Source: Thinopyrum elongatum
Lineage: Eukaryota; Streptophyta; Magnoliopsida; Poales; Poaceae
Reading direction: 5' to 3'
DNA length: 64,000 nucleotides
Assembly (NCBI GenBank): GCA_011799875.1
Contig: CM022302.1
Coordinates: forward strand, 523,790,228 to 523,854,227
Every line of letters starts with the position of its first letter. Within the stretch, counting starts at the first letter, position 1. The notes below the pieces were generated by a model. That model worked only from the letters and a program-made list of their open reading frames with translations, was not told the origin of the DNA and did not search any database. Below, piece after piece: positions 47,207 through 57,708 of this stretch. Made by a program: the position numbers and the translations under genes.

Positions 47207-47580
47207 TGTTGGAATTGTGTTGAATATAGTGTACAAGGTAGGTTATAGTTGGACTCTGAGTTATATTGTGTTTACAAGGTATGGAGTCATGTCCTAGTAG
47301 GACACTTGTATCCTAGGCCTCTCATATATAGTGGGGTTAGACACACGATGTAACATATGCCAACATAATAGCACAGGCACGCAGAGAGAGCCGGCTACAT
47401 GTGCCGGCGCCCGGGTAGCCGGTGTACGGTATTGTGACGGTATCATGAGGAGGAGCGCTCGTAGTCAGGCCCCGGAGATGTAGCCATATCGGTTAACCTC
47501 GTTAACAAATTTCGGTGACGTGCTCGCGTGATTGCTTGGTCCTTGGTAGATTGACTGTGTGCCTTAGATTAATTCTAACA
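47207..47580 (+). repeat. Right LTR of the short LTR element
   Basis: 374 bp, starts TGTTGGAATTG and ends TTCTAACA, followed by the target duplication CGATC. Counterpart of 40134-40494. Confidence 0.92.
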
Positions 47581-47704
47581 CGATCGCTAAACCTCTTGAT
47601 TGTGGGAACAAAGATACACCACTGAACTACAACTTGCAAGCTAAGTATATTACTTTATTCCACAACTGCAACTTGCTAGGCAAATATTTCACTTTATTAC
47701 CAAA

Positions 47705-47797
47705 GCTATGACTCTAAGATTGGTGCCAATAGCTGAGAGACTCATACATAGAGCCCAGACTGCTTTCATTCATGGGAAAAATATCATGACTGGGGTT
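47705..47797 (+). pseudogene. LINE reverse transcriptase fragment, left piece
   Basis: Reads LRLVPIAERLIHRAQTAFIHGKNIMTGVL, the region before the first catalytic aspartate of LINE reverse transcriptases. It is interrupted by the Harbinger-type element and continues at 49601. Confidence 0.75.
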
Positions 47798-47800
47798 TTA

Positions 47801-49597
47801 GAGCATCTCCAGTCGCGCCCCCAACAGGCCCCCCAGGCCCCTTTTTTGTCGTCGGCGCCGAAAATTCGGCCCAGTCGCGCCCCCAGAAGCCCAATTTTCG
47901 CCGGCTCGTGCCGATTTTGGCGCCAGCGGACCCAGGCCGAACCCGGCGCGCTGGGGGCGCCGGGGAAACAGATTTTGGCGCGAACGGGAATGGGCCCGCC
48001 GAGTCAGCGACTAGCCGCCTTCGTCGTCCTCATCACATCGGTTCTCGCGGGAATCAATGCCAAGGCTGCCGCTCTGCCTCGCCGGTCAGCCTTCCATTGA
48101 TGCCTCACGGGCGGCGCAGTGAAGGCGCCGCGACGCGCGTCCTGCCCGCTCCCGCCACGCGGCACCCGGCGGGCAGCCTCTCACCGCCCATCTTCGGCTA
48201 TAAAAGCCGACCTCCCCGCCCGTGAACGCCACAATCGCGTCCCTCTCGCCACAACTCGCCACCGACGCCCCTCTCGCCACCGAAGCCCCTCTCCCCACTC
48301 TCCCCCCGGCGACGAGCAAATGGCCGAGTGTTATCCAGGCGACGCCCCGGCGGCGAACGGCTTCGGGCGACGCCATCTGCGCGAGGACGAGGCGCGCCTC
48401 CTCTAAGAGGCCGACTACCCGACGCCCCCGGACATGTCGGTGCCGGGCTCGTGGAGGCTGAGCGTCGGTGGCGCCCCGGTGCCCCCGGTGCCAACCGGTG
48501 CAGAATGGCGCGCCGAGATAGCGCACATCCGCTCGCCGCTGTCGGAGGAGAAGCGGAACGAGCTGAGGTACGCCGCCGACAGCCACACGCTATGGACGAG
48601 GTACTTCGACCGCCGCCACGCCGATCAGGTCGCCTCCACAGACGGCGTCCTGCCCCGCGTTCGCCTCAACTCCGACGGGCGGCGCGAATGGTGGGGCGTG
48701 CCCGGCCGCACCCTCGAAGCCGTTCTCGACCACATCGAGAACAGCAACACGCCAGGTCTGGAGTACCCGGCGCCACCGTCATTCTCTCGCCGCCGCGGTA
48801 GTTCCTGGATGCCGCGGCGAATGGAGACGGCGACGTCGTCGTTGTCGGGCTCCGGTTCTCTTTCCTCCGGGTCGCCGGCGCTCCGCCCCGTCAAGCCGGA
48901 GCCGCAGGAGACGCCGCTTGGGCGCCACACCCGCAGCGGCGCCCTCGTCATCAACGAGGGCGGCCGCCCCTTCCCTCGTTCCTACCGCCTCGTCCAGCCG
49001 AAGACCGAGCCGGGATTGCTCCCCGTGAAGAAGGAGCACGAGGACATGGCGGCCGACGACGAGACCGCCCTCAAGTGGGCGAAGACGGACTACGTCCGCG
49101 AGCAGGTGGAGCGCCAGCGCCGGGCCTACGAGGAGATCAAAGCTAGGCGCCGCAGACGCGAGGAGGGCGGCGTTGTCGTCCTTGACAGCGACGACGAGGA
49201 CGCGCCCGGGCCGTCCAAACCCCCGCGCGTCGGTGACCCTGGTCAGGGGTTCAGCAGGGACGGCGGCGGCGCTGGCGGGACGTAGGGCGGCGACGATGAC
49301 GACGACGACGACGGCGGCGGCGACTACACCCGGTTCTACAGGCTCCTCGGCATGTAGAAGGCGGGCGGCGGCAGCGGCGTAGTAGGGCTAGGCATAGATG
49401 TTTTAAATCATGTTTTTTGTTTTTTTTACAAATTTGAATGAAATCGCCGAGTTTGGACGGATTTTGTGTCGTGTTTGGCCGATTTGGGGGCGACCTGGGG
49501 CTGGGAACATGTTCGCCCCCACGCTGAAATTAACGCCGGTTCAGCCCCAGGCAGCGCTTTTTCGGCGTCCTGGGGGGCCGAACGGCCGGAGATGCTC
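47801..49597 (+). mobile_element. PIF/Harbinger-type element carrying an unrelated ORF
   Basis: Ends GAGCATCTCCAGTCGCGCC and inverse GAGCATCTCCGGCCGTTCGG, with the 3-bp duplication TTA on both sides (47798-47800 and 49598-49600). It is GC-rich, 1.8 kb, and sits inside a LINE reverse transcriptase fragment. It does not encode a recognisable DDE transposase or Myb-like partner, so mobility would need proteins from elsewhere. It holds the ORF at 48320-49357. Confidence 0.82.
48320..49357 (+). pseudogene. Unknown ORF in the Harbinger-type element
   Basis: One frame from ATG 48320 to TAG 49355-49357 with only two internal stops (48404-48406 and 49283-49285). The part between them is open for 283 residues from ATG 48434. 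Features are an N-terminal piece (REDEARLL), a conserved-looking block (REWWGVPGRTLEAVLDHIE), a basic/acidic coiled-coil-like segment (EQVERQRRAYEEIKARRRRR), an acidic segment (VVLDSDDEDAPGPSKPP) and a poly-aspartate tail (GDDDDDDDGG) ending DYTRFYRLLGM. I recognise similar hypothetical proteins from wheat repeats but no function is known. The charged tail and SUMO-interaction-like VVLDSD hint at a nuclear role; this is inference. Confidence 0.6.
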
Positions 49598-49600
49598 TTA

Positions 49601-49740
49601 GCCCTGCATGAGGTATTCCATGAAACAAAAAAAGAATGGAGAGGTGGGGATAATTCTTAAATTAGATTTTGAAAACACTTACGATAAAGTTGGTTGGGAA
49701 TTCCTATTGAAATGTTCGGAGTTGAGGGGATTCAATGATC
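49601..49740 (+). pseudogene. LINE reverse transcriptase fragment, right piece
   Basis: Continues the piece at 47705-47797: 'ALHEVFHETKKEWRGG' and, after a frame change, GVILKLDFENTYDKVGWEFLLKC with the catalytic-aspartate segment (LDFE). It decays after about 49740. Confidence 0.75.
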
Positions 49741-51503
49741 TGTAATGGAGATCGGGTTGGTGTGCCCTGTTTGACTCCATGAGTTCTTTCTGCAAGAGTT
49801 TTACTTTGATTATTTCACAGAAACTGCTTAGACCTAACAAAATCAAGGTAGAGGGATTTGTGCATAGTATATCTGGCGCCTGTGTGTTATTTCTGGAACT
49901 ATCATATGTAATGTATATCACTTTTGGCATAACAGCGCAAACAAGGCCGCGATGCTGCCCAGCCACAGATGGCAGTCTGTACTCAGCCTTGATATCCCCA
50001 TTTCACTGGTTCCCCACTGTTTAACTTAAACCAAACCACTAAATATTATTACTGCACATGACGTTATGGTATACAATTTTTTCAAAGAAATTGAGAAGAT
50101 AATCCCCTCCTTGAAAGACACTTTTGCAATCGGACCAGAAAAGCTTGCAGAGCTCCGCCAGATCGAACAGATTACCGAGCACAATAGAATAGCCATAAAC
50201 ATCATCAACCAAGTCGGTGTTGGCGATCCATTGCTGGGGGCTTCGTTTGAGTTTACGCACCATCAGCAATTTTGATCATAGCTTCTTATCAAGGCAGAGT
50301 AAAAACGATTCAATTCTGTTTTGACTGATGGCACTGTTCGGTTCCAACATTCTCTATTGTTCATTTAGTTTGGGACAAACTCATGCCCCCCGTGTATTCT
50401 GTGAAGCAAATTTTGATAGTATTATTTATTCTGCAAAACACACTGTACAAATGATCTGTAATTCCAGTGAGAAGTAGTTGAGTTCAGTGGATTGTTATGT
50501 TATAGTTGGATCATAATCTTGTTCGTATCTACGATCAAGGCAACTTCTCTTGTGTTGTTTGGGATATTTTGGCAACGTAACACAAGAGACTAGAAAAACA
50601 TGTATTGATGAGTGCACCAAAATATCACAAAGATGAAAGAGATGAAGTGAAGCAAGTTGACATATTCTTTGAATCATACATAGGAATGCAAGGGTCGATC
50701 TCTGCAAATTCAATATATCATGTCATGCGCTTTTAAGACCCTGTAATTTGATCTAACCTATTAAAAGAAAACATGACAAATCTTTATCTGCAAAATCTCT
50801 AACTCATCTGCTTGTATTAACATTTCATCACATTTGAATTGGGATATCATGTTGAAATGGCTCATTTAAATTGGGATATCACGTTGAAATGACGCGCTTT
50901 GGCTCAAGAAGAAGGGGTGACCCGTATAATCTTGACTTGGCTCTGACCGCCCCTACACCCCCTTTTTAAGAATACTGAGCCGAAGATGATTTAAACTCTG
51001 GAATAAATATCTATATAGGAGAAATGATTCGATTTTGATGATCACTGATCCTATACTTAAGAGTTAATATTACTTAGTGCCTCTGTTTGGTGGCCTCCGA
51101 ATCTTCTTTATAGCAACACGATAACTGAAAAAAAAGCCCGACCTGTATTGAACATAGAAGTATAAAACATCAACCAAAATGTAAGCATCAACCATCGGTT
51201 TAGATATATTACTATACAGACAAGGAAATTAAAAATTGAGTCGAATCTATATGTCTCACTATTGTACTCATTTCAGAATAAGAAGATCGGGATATGGGTT
51301 TCATTTTAACTCTATTAGAACAAAATCATGCATGAACCATATAAATCCTAAACCCTTGTTATATACTTGGGTATTTCAACATTATTGGACAAATAGGAAT
51401 CTCATACCAAGCTAACCAGCTCCACCAATAGTAACAGGCGACAATCTGTAGTTATATCAATAAACTTAAATAAGCATATACAATATAACATGCTAAATAC
51501 ATA
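49741..51503. other. Decayed LINE-like or unassigned sequence
   Basis: An open phrase at 50066-50275 (FFKEIEKIIPSLKDTFAIGPEKLAEL) and its complement (DLVDDVYGYSIVLGNLFDL) were weighed; no family was recognised for either. The remainder is AT-rich. Two 'cattttgaattgggatatca'-like phrases recur near 50833 and 50868. Confidence 0.35.
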
Positions 51504-51512
51504 TAAATTATA

Positions 51513-52709
51513 GAGTGAATTCCGGTTTTTACCCCCTGTTTTAAATTTTTTGACACTAATTACCCCATTTAGCGGGATTTCATCCGTTTTACCCCATTTA
51601 GCAAAATTGTTTTCACAGTTTACCCTGTTCAAATTTTTGTGTGTGTTCTGACCGACAGGTCTCAATTGTCTGGTCCAGATGGCATGTTGAATCGACGGTT
51701 TTCTCCCTGCTGAACCGGTCCTCGTAGCTTCTTCCGACCAGAGCCCGGCCCAATATGAGCGCACCAGAGCAGATCGCTCACGTCCAGCGCACAATACGTG
51801 AGTCGGGCCACACCATGATGGCCTCCAATATTCACGACACATATCACTCACATTCCTTCTAATCCCAGGCTCGATCTTGCCCCAAACCACTGCCTCCTTC
51901 ACTCGGAGGGGGTAGGACGATGTAGGAGACGAGCGGGAGGCAAGAGGCATGGCTGCTGGCGATCGTCAGAGCGGGAGGCAGCCGGTACGCCAATCTTCTC
52001 CACTTCCATATGCATGGCCGCATTCTCTGTTTCTCACCCTGGTGGTTAGATTTTTTGTGGCTAGATTTTCTCTCAGTCTGGGATGCATATTAGATGGGAT
52101 TAGGCTACTCGTTTCCTGTTTGAAGAAGTATTCTGATGAGATGATTGTACTAGATTATCGTGGCATGTTACCATTGAATAAATTATAGAAGAAATTGTTA
52201 CTGATATAATCTGAAATCATTTATGTTTTTCTTCAGTATTATCATACAAGACCGTAAGTATGCATGTTATATGGATCATATTAAAGTGGTGTAAATATAC
52301 TCATATTATCTGAAATCATGTATATTCGAGCAAGCCTGATATGTGCGTGCGGCGGAAGCCTGGACGGGCGATTCATCGATTGGGGGCGAGCAACGCAAGC
52401 GAGAAGCGACTGGAGGCAAGCGTGGTCAGCTGCCGACTCGGGCGTTGTGCATTGGGCACGACACGAGCGGCCTCCATCGGGCCAAGCCGGTCAGGATAAG
52501 CTGAGCGCCCCGTTCAACAGTGTGAAAAATAGCCAAGAAAATCCACCGACATGACAATTGTGACCCACAGGTCAGAACGCTCACAAAATTTTAAACGGGT
52601 AAATTATGGCAACACTTTTGTTAAATGGGGTAAAACGGATGAAATCTCGCTAAATGAGGTAATTAGGGTAAAAAATATCAAAATAGGGGGTAAAAACCGG
52701 AATTCACTC
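51513..52709. mobile_element. Mutator-like element with long terminal inverted repeats
   Basis: Exact 9-bp duplication TAAATTATA at 51504-51512 and 52710-52718. Terminal inverted repeats run about 150 bp ('gagtgaattccggtttttac', later 'gatttcatccgttttacccc'), with some mismatches. No transposase ORF. The 0.9-kb interior is GC-rich, including 51880-52130 with an ATG-led open phrase at 51949. It might be a captured fragment, but no gene family was recognised. Confidence 0.88.
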
Positions 52710-52749
52710 TAAATTATATAACAATCTTGTGGATGCAAGGTTATAAGTG

Positions 52750-53215
52750 ACTGGTCTACCTACAACCACATGGATATGCCATGGGTGCACCTAGTCTGGT
52801 CAACATTTTATGCCGAGGGCGTTCCACATGCTATGGAGATGTGCGGGTTGTTCTGGTCGCGTGATGTATTGCAACTATCTGACATTTATTGTGGCGTCAC
52901 AAAGGTCTAGGTGGGAGACGGCCGAGCTGCCCTCTTTTGGAAGGATCTCTGGCAGCAGCAACTTCTCTGACTCCCACCCCAGGGAGTTCTCCTTTGCCAA
53001 ACATGAAGATACGTCAGTTAAATATTTGCTTTCATATAGCTTGATTGGCGATATCCTTCATCTTCCTTTGACTGCCCAAACATAACAGCAGATGTGGATC
53101 CTAATGATGCCACTTTGGACGTATGGAAATGTATTTGGTGTAGTAGCGATTTCAAAGCCAACAAGTTATGTTCCTTCTATGTCCAAGATATGTCAGTTCA
53201 TGATTTGTTTAGGTC
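52750..53215 (+). pseudogene. LINE ORF2 C-terminal fragment
   Basis: Reads WVHLVWSTFYAEGVPHAM, FWSRDVLQLSDIYCGVT, VGDGRAALFWKDLW and PREFSFAKHEDTSVKYLLS, the region between reverse transcriptase and the zinc-finger end in Triticeae LINEs, with frameshifts. It has the same orientation as the pieces at 47705 and 49601 and may be from the same original LINE. Confidence 0.7.
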
Positions 53216-53258
53216 AGGGGCGGAGCCATGATTTGGACATGTGGAGGTGGTGGTGGTT

Positions 53259-53278
53259 GGGGGGGGGGGGGGGGGGGG
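53259..53278 (+). repeat. Run of about 20 G
   Basis: Homopolymer within 'ggtggtggttggg...gtagtgatg'. The true length may differ because such runs are hard to sequence. Confidence 0.9.
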
Positions 53279-53603
53279 TAGTGATGACGATCATAAGTAT
53301 AGTACGGTATTTCAACCGAAATAGCGTGCCAACATATGTTTGGAAATATATATATAGGTCAATGACAAATTAACTTAAATACTAAGATTCATCATACTAA
53401 TTTCTGGAAAAAAAAATGGCTATACTTTGTTTTCCTATTTTTTCAAAACAAAAAATATAGGTCTACTGTCACTATTCACCAATGTCTCGATCCAAATTTC
53501 GGCACGAGCATAGATTTGAGATTGAGGCAATTGGTGTGAAAAATTCCCTTCGTTTTCCATCTAACAAAGTATAGCCAAACAAAAACAAAAGGAGGGTTAC
53601 ATT
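53279..53603. other. AT-rich sequence without recognised genes
   Basis: No domain or repeat end was seen. It leads to the left duplication of the retroposon at 53617. Confidence 0.45.
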
Positions 53604-53616
53604 ATAGAGCAATACT

Positions 53617-55247
53617 CTCTCTCGAAACAGGCTCGCGCCCCGCTTTATAGATAAAGGAACAACCAAAGTACACGGCCGAACAATACAAAGTGGAGAGGTA
53701 GCTCTCTTATAAAGCAGGTCCTGAGATCTCGGTACTTCGCAGAGACTACACTACCAAAGAAGAACAAGGGGAGGTCAGAGTACAACGTTAGCACACCTAG
53801 ACTCCACGACAACGCCCTCAGGAGGGAGAATGGCGCAGAGTGTCACCACTGTCGAGTCCAGAATGGACAAGGGTCTTCACCCGGAGCCCGGACACAGAGA
53901 GGAAAACCACAACGACGTCTTTAGAAAGATAGCGGCACCCGCAAGCGTCGCCGTCGTCAGCGCCAAAGAGCGTAGCTTTCGCTCGGCAACTCACCCATGT
54001 CACACGGAGGTACCCAGGACATACGCGACGTGTTCCGACTCCCAGATCCGGATCCGGGCATCACCAACATGACGTGCCCGAGCCACCAGCCGCTAGACCT
54101 CTCGCTTGCCCACACGACCAAGAAGAAAAGCCACCACCGCCGCCATGAGGCCCGCCGGAGAGCCAAACATGGGGACCGCCGCCCCGGGCCGCCGCCCCGG
54201 CATCCCTGTCCCACGACCCCGCCACCCATCCACCACACGGCACACCAACCTCGGCAGGTAGGGTAGAAGGCCGTCCTTCCACGCCTAGCCCGGCATCAGT
54301 CCCCGGATCTGGGTCAGCACCTTCACCATAGAAGGCGCCGACGCCTGCATCCCCAACCAGTCCCGGTGGACCTGGGGACACGACCCTAGGACTACCGACG
54401 GCCGCCGCTAAGCCGAGTTTACATGACACCAAATCCGAGATCATCGGTGCCACACGGCATGACGAGTACGCAGTGTCAGGACCACCACCACAGCACACCG
54501 CACCCGCGAGGACAACACTCACGGGTACATCCCAGGCCGAGCCCAAACCTCACCAACCCGGAGAACACCCCGATCCGCCTCGGGCCCAAAGCCGGCCCGC
54601 CCGAGCACAAACCCTAGGTCAGGGGAGCCGCCGTTGTGTGCGCAGCCAGCAGCCCCGCACGTCACCGGCTCCAACCTAGGAGAAGGGAGGTCGCCACGCC
54701 GCCGTCCCGCGCCACTAGCTACACCACGACTGCTACATCGCCAGATCAGGACAAGCTTGCACCACGGTCCTCACCCATTGCGGCCCAAGAGAGGACCACC
54801 CGCGAACAGGACCCACCTGCGCCTTCAGCCGCCGCCGCCAGCCGGCCGGACGACGGCCTCCAACTCGCGCCGCCGCAGCCCGCGTCGCCCGGCGGCCAGA
54901 TCCGGCCGTCGCAGCCCAGACACGCCCCGCCACCGTTGGTGTCCGCCACGCAACACGAGCCAGCGCGGCGCCGCCGCCACCGCGCGCAACCACCATGCCC
55001 CGCCCGCCACTGCGCTGTCGCGCCCATCACCGCGCCATGCTCCGGCTCGGGGAGCACGCCCGCGGTGCCCTCGTCGCGTGGGAGGACGCTAGAGCCCCGC
55101 CGCGGCGGCACCGGTCGGGCTTTGCCCGGCCGTGCCCTGTGGCGGCGGCGAAGCAGGGGAGATGGTGAGGGGGAGCTCGCGCGGTGGATCTGGTCGCCCT
55201 CTCGGTCGCCTCGCGGGAGCGACGCGAGGGGGGGGGGGGGGCCCTCC
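53617..55247 (-). mobile_element. 1.6-kb LINE-like non-autonomous retroposon, antisense
   Basis: Exact 13-bp duplication ATAGAGCAATACT flanks it (53604-53616 and 55248-55260). On the minus strand it starts with a C run, then a GC-rich leader ('ctcgcgtcgctcccgcgaggcgacc') and ends '...ctttatctataaagcggggcgcgagcctgtttcgagagag'. Size, GC-rich head and LINE-like tail match the retroposon at 34638-36252. Long ORFs on both strands come only from high GC. No reverse transcriptase is encoded. Confidence 0.8.
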
Positions 55248-55260
55248 ATAGAGCAATACT

Positions 55261-55931
55261 TTAGCGGGTATAGTAGTTCGATGCTGTGCATTCTCACTGT
55301 ACAGCAAAAGACACACGAGGACCGCATAGCTTTTAGCATCCCGGGGTGAAGTCTGGGTAGTATGTACGGCAGCGAACGGTTCTCATCGGACCGGCGGGGT
55401 GAAGTTTGGGGAAGCAAAGGGCGATAGGAGGAAGAAGGCCAATGGTGCTTTATGAATCGTGCATACACGTGGCACTCTCTCAAAGAGGTCTAACTTGATG
55501 AGGAAAAAGACCAGGACTCCAAGGTTTTTTTTTCCAGGGATACGGATACCGGCCTTGATAAGAAAAAGAGAGCCTTTTTTAGGTAAAGAAAAAAAATAGA
55601 GCCCTTACCGGCCTTGATGTTTATACCCATATAAAAAGTGGGCTTGCACCCTAAAAAAAAAGTGGGCTTGCCGATTTTTACTCTCCTCCTTTTCGCACGC
55701 AACAACAAACACCAGAGGAGGGTTTGGAGGAGGAGTCTCGCCCTTCCTCTTCTTCCCCGCGGCCGGCGGCCGAGTTCACAGCTAGAGGTGAGGCACCGAG
55801 GCGACGCTGCTTCTTCATTTTCTCTAGAAGGATGGGGGAAAGATCAAATGATTCCTGGACTTTTGTTCCTCGATTGTGTTTCTTCTGATAGTTCCTCGTG
55901 TTTCTTCTGATTGTTTTCCCCGCTCACGCAG
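55261..55931 (+). other. 5' flank of the right F-box gene
   Basis: Moderately AT-rich, with A-rich tracts near 55500-55660. An ATG-led phrase at 55831 stops soon. A likely acceptor (CGCTCACGCAG, ending 55931) precedes the coding exon. No TATA box can be assigned with confidence. Confidence 0.4.
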
Positions 55932-56507
55932 CACCCACCGCCTTTTTCGACGGAAAGCGCAAGAAGAAGACCGCGGCGAGCGGCCCGAATCGCTTCGGCG
56001 ACGACATCCTCCGGCACGTCCTGTCCTATCTGCCGCTGGACGATGCCCTGCAGACATGCGTGCTCAACACCAGGTGGCGCGACCATTGGAGGCACACCAC
56101 CGACCTGAGCCTCATCTTTGACGACCTGAGCTTCGAGCGTTTCAAACAGCTGGTCAAGCTCTTCATCCACCTCCGCGGGAACTCACCTCTCGACAAGTTT
56201 GTGATCATCGCCTATCCTGAGAGTGACGAGTGCACGTACACAAACATCATGTTGTTGATCGAGTACGCTCTAAAGTGCCAAGCCAATGAGCTCATGGTCT
56301 ATAGTCATTACGCTTACAACTCATTCGTACTCGGTGTGCCTCTCATCTCCCAGCACTTAAATACCATACACCTTCGCCTGGTTTACCTAGAAAGCTCCAC
56401 TCTAGATTTTTCGCACTGTCCGGTATTAGAGTATCTAAGGATAGAGCTGTGTAGAATTAATGCACGCAGGATATCTTCCAAATCACTAAAGCGCATGTGC
56501 ATTACCG
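55932..56507 (+). pseudogene. F-box/LRR gene exon, cut by a copia element
   Basis: Open reading from about 55898; the exon probably starts at 55932 after an acceptor. It encodes the F-box (NRFGDDILRHVLSYLPLDDA, then LQTCVLNTRWRDHW) and LRR-like sequence (IEYALKCQANELMVYS, VPLISQHLNTIHLRL, LDFSHCPVLEYLRIELC, SSKSLKRMCIT). It is the open-frame paralogue of the pseudogene at 1-882 and shows where that copy was shifted. The frame ends at 56507, where the copia LTR begins, adding foreign residues before a stop at 56543-56545. The rest of the gene would lie beyond the copia insertion, outside the window. Confidence 0.85.
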
Positions 56508-56866
56508 TGTTAGAGCAAAACACTCTCAGGATCCTACACACATGAGGCGGACACACGGTGGAAGATTACAGGGAAAAGACAGCACACACACGAACGCAGG
56601 TGAGGCAGTTTTGCGACGCGTAATCTCTGCGTCTTTTCTGGCTTTCCTTTTATTCCTTCCTAACAGAATTGCTGGTCACGATCCGATCATCCCGTGCCAT
56701 CCCATGGACAGATCGTGGCCTGCTACTACACGATTACACAACAACAGAATAAGTAAAACTAGGACCTATTCAGCCGCAACGCAAACGCAGTGCGCTTCTG
56801 GCGTTATTTCACTTTGTTCAGAAAATAGACTAACTGAAAGTGTTTCCTACTGAACCAAGTTTAACA
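56508..56866 (-). repeat. 3' LTR of the copia element
   Basis: 359 bp; differs from 61734-62089 by a few substitutions and several single-base gaps. On the minus strand it begins TGTTAAACTTGG. Confidence 0.9.
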
Positions 56867-56881
56867 CAACATTTCACCTCC

Positions 56882-57708
56882 TTAAACTTGGTGCACTGAG
56901 TTCAGGTCCAACATACCAATTTTCTTCTTCAGTTCCTGAAACCTGAACTTTGGCAAAGCCTTCGTCAGAATGTCTGCATGTTGATCATCTGTTCTGACAT
57001 GCTCAACCACAAGTTTTCTTTCTTCGACACAGTCTCTCACATAGTGATAACGAATGTCGACGTGCTTGCTTCTCTCATGGAATACAGGATTCTTGCATAG
57101 TGCTATAGCTGATTGATTATCCACCTTCAGTACCCACTTGCTTGGCTCCTGATCAAATAATTCACCTAACAGCCGTGCTAGCCAGACTCCTTGGCTAGCA
57201 GCTGATGAAGCTGCCACATACTCCGCTTCACAGGAGGATTGGGCCACGATTTTTTGTTTCTGTGAGACCCATGTCACTTCCCATAGTAGAACAACACTCC
57301 CGTGGTACTCTTCCGATCATCAATATCACCAGCCAAGTCACTGTCGCAGAAACCTAACAGTTGTGGTTTTTCAGATTTTCTGTATCTGCATCCCAGATTC
57401 AGAGTTCCTCTTATGTACCTTAGAATATGCTTGACGGCTGCCATATGCTCCACTGTGGGCTCCTCCATGAACCGACTCACATATCCTACGGCAAATGATA
57501 GGTCAGGTCGAGTATGCACCAAGTATCTGAGGCTGCCCACAATGCTTCTGTATTGTGTTGCATCGACTGCCTCTGCCTGACTTGACTTACTTAGTTTCAG
57601 TCTAGCCTCCAGTCTAGCCAAATTCAGAGGGGCATCTCTCGAAACCGAGGTCACACAGAGTTGAGTCCAGTTTTGAATTCCAGGCCCTTGGAGCCTGATG
57701 GAGACCAT
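56882..57708 (-). pseudogene. Copia RNase H and reverse transcriptase end
   Basis: Reads ATQYRSIVGSLRYLVHTRPD, LSFAVGYVSRFMEEP, KHILRYIRGTLNLG, SEKPQLLGFCDSDLAGDIDD, and after a frame change QKIVAQSSCEAEYVAAS, ALCKNPVFHERSKHVDIRYH. This is the usual C-terminal end of copia Pol. It follows an internal deletion, so the reverse transcriptase palm is missing. Confidence 0.88.

Larger units (their letters stand above)
40134..47580 (+). mobile_element. Short non-coding LTR retrotransposon (TRIM-like, Veju-like size) with nested LINE
   Basis: LTRs of 361 bp (40134-40494) and 374 bp (47207-47580) both start TGTTG and end AACA, with the exact 5-bp duplication CGATC outside (40129-40133 and 47581-47585). 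A primer site TGGTATCA (40497-40504, tRNA-iMet type) follows the left LTR, and a purine-rich 'caaggtggagtt' precedes the right one. Without the LINE it is about 2.7 kb with no gag-pol. The LTR length and total size fit the Triticeae TRIM-like element Veju, but the name needs a database match. Confidence 0.85.

Noticed and set aside
50039..50275. Complementary ORFs of 69 (+) and 76 (-) codons
   Set aside because: Both strands are open by chance and neither matched a family that I know; evidence too weak to call a gene.
54061..55483. Long GC-rich ORFs on both strands (up to 245 codons)
   Set aside because: They sit inside a retroposon with exact duplications, overlap in all frames, and have low-complexity proline/arginine-rich products.
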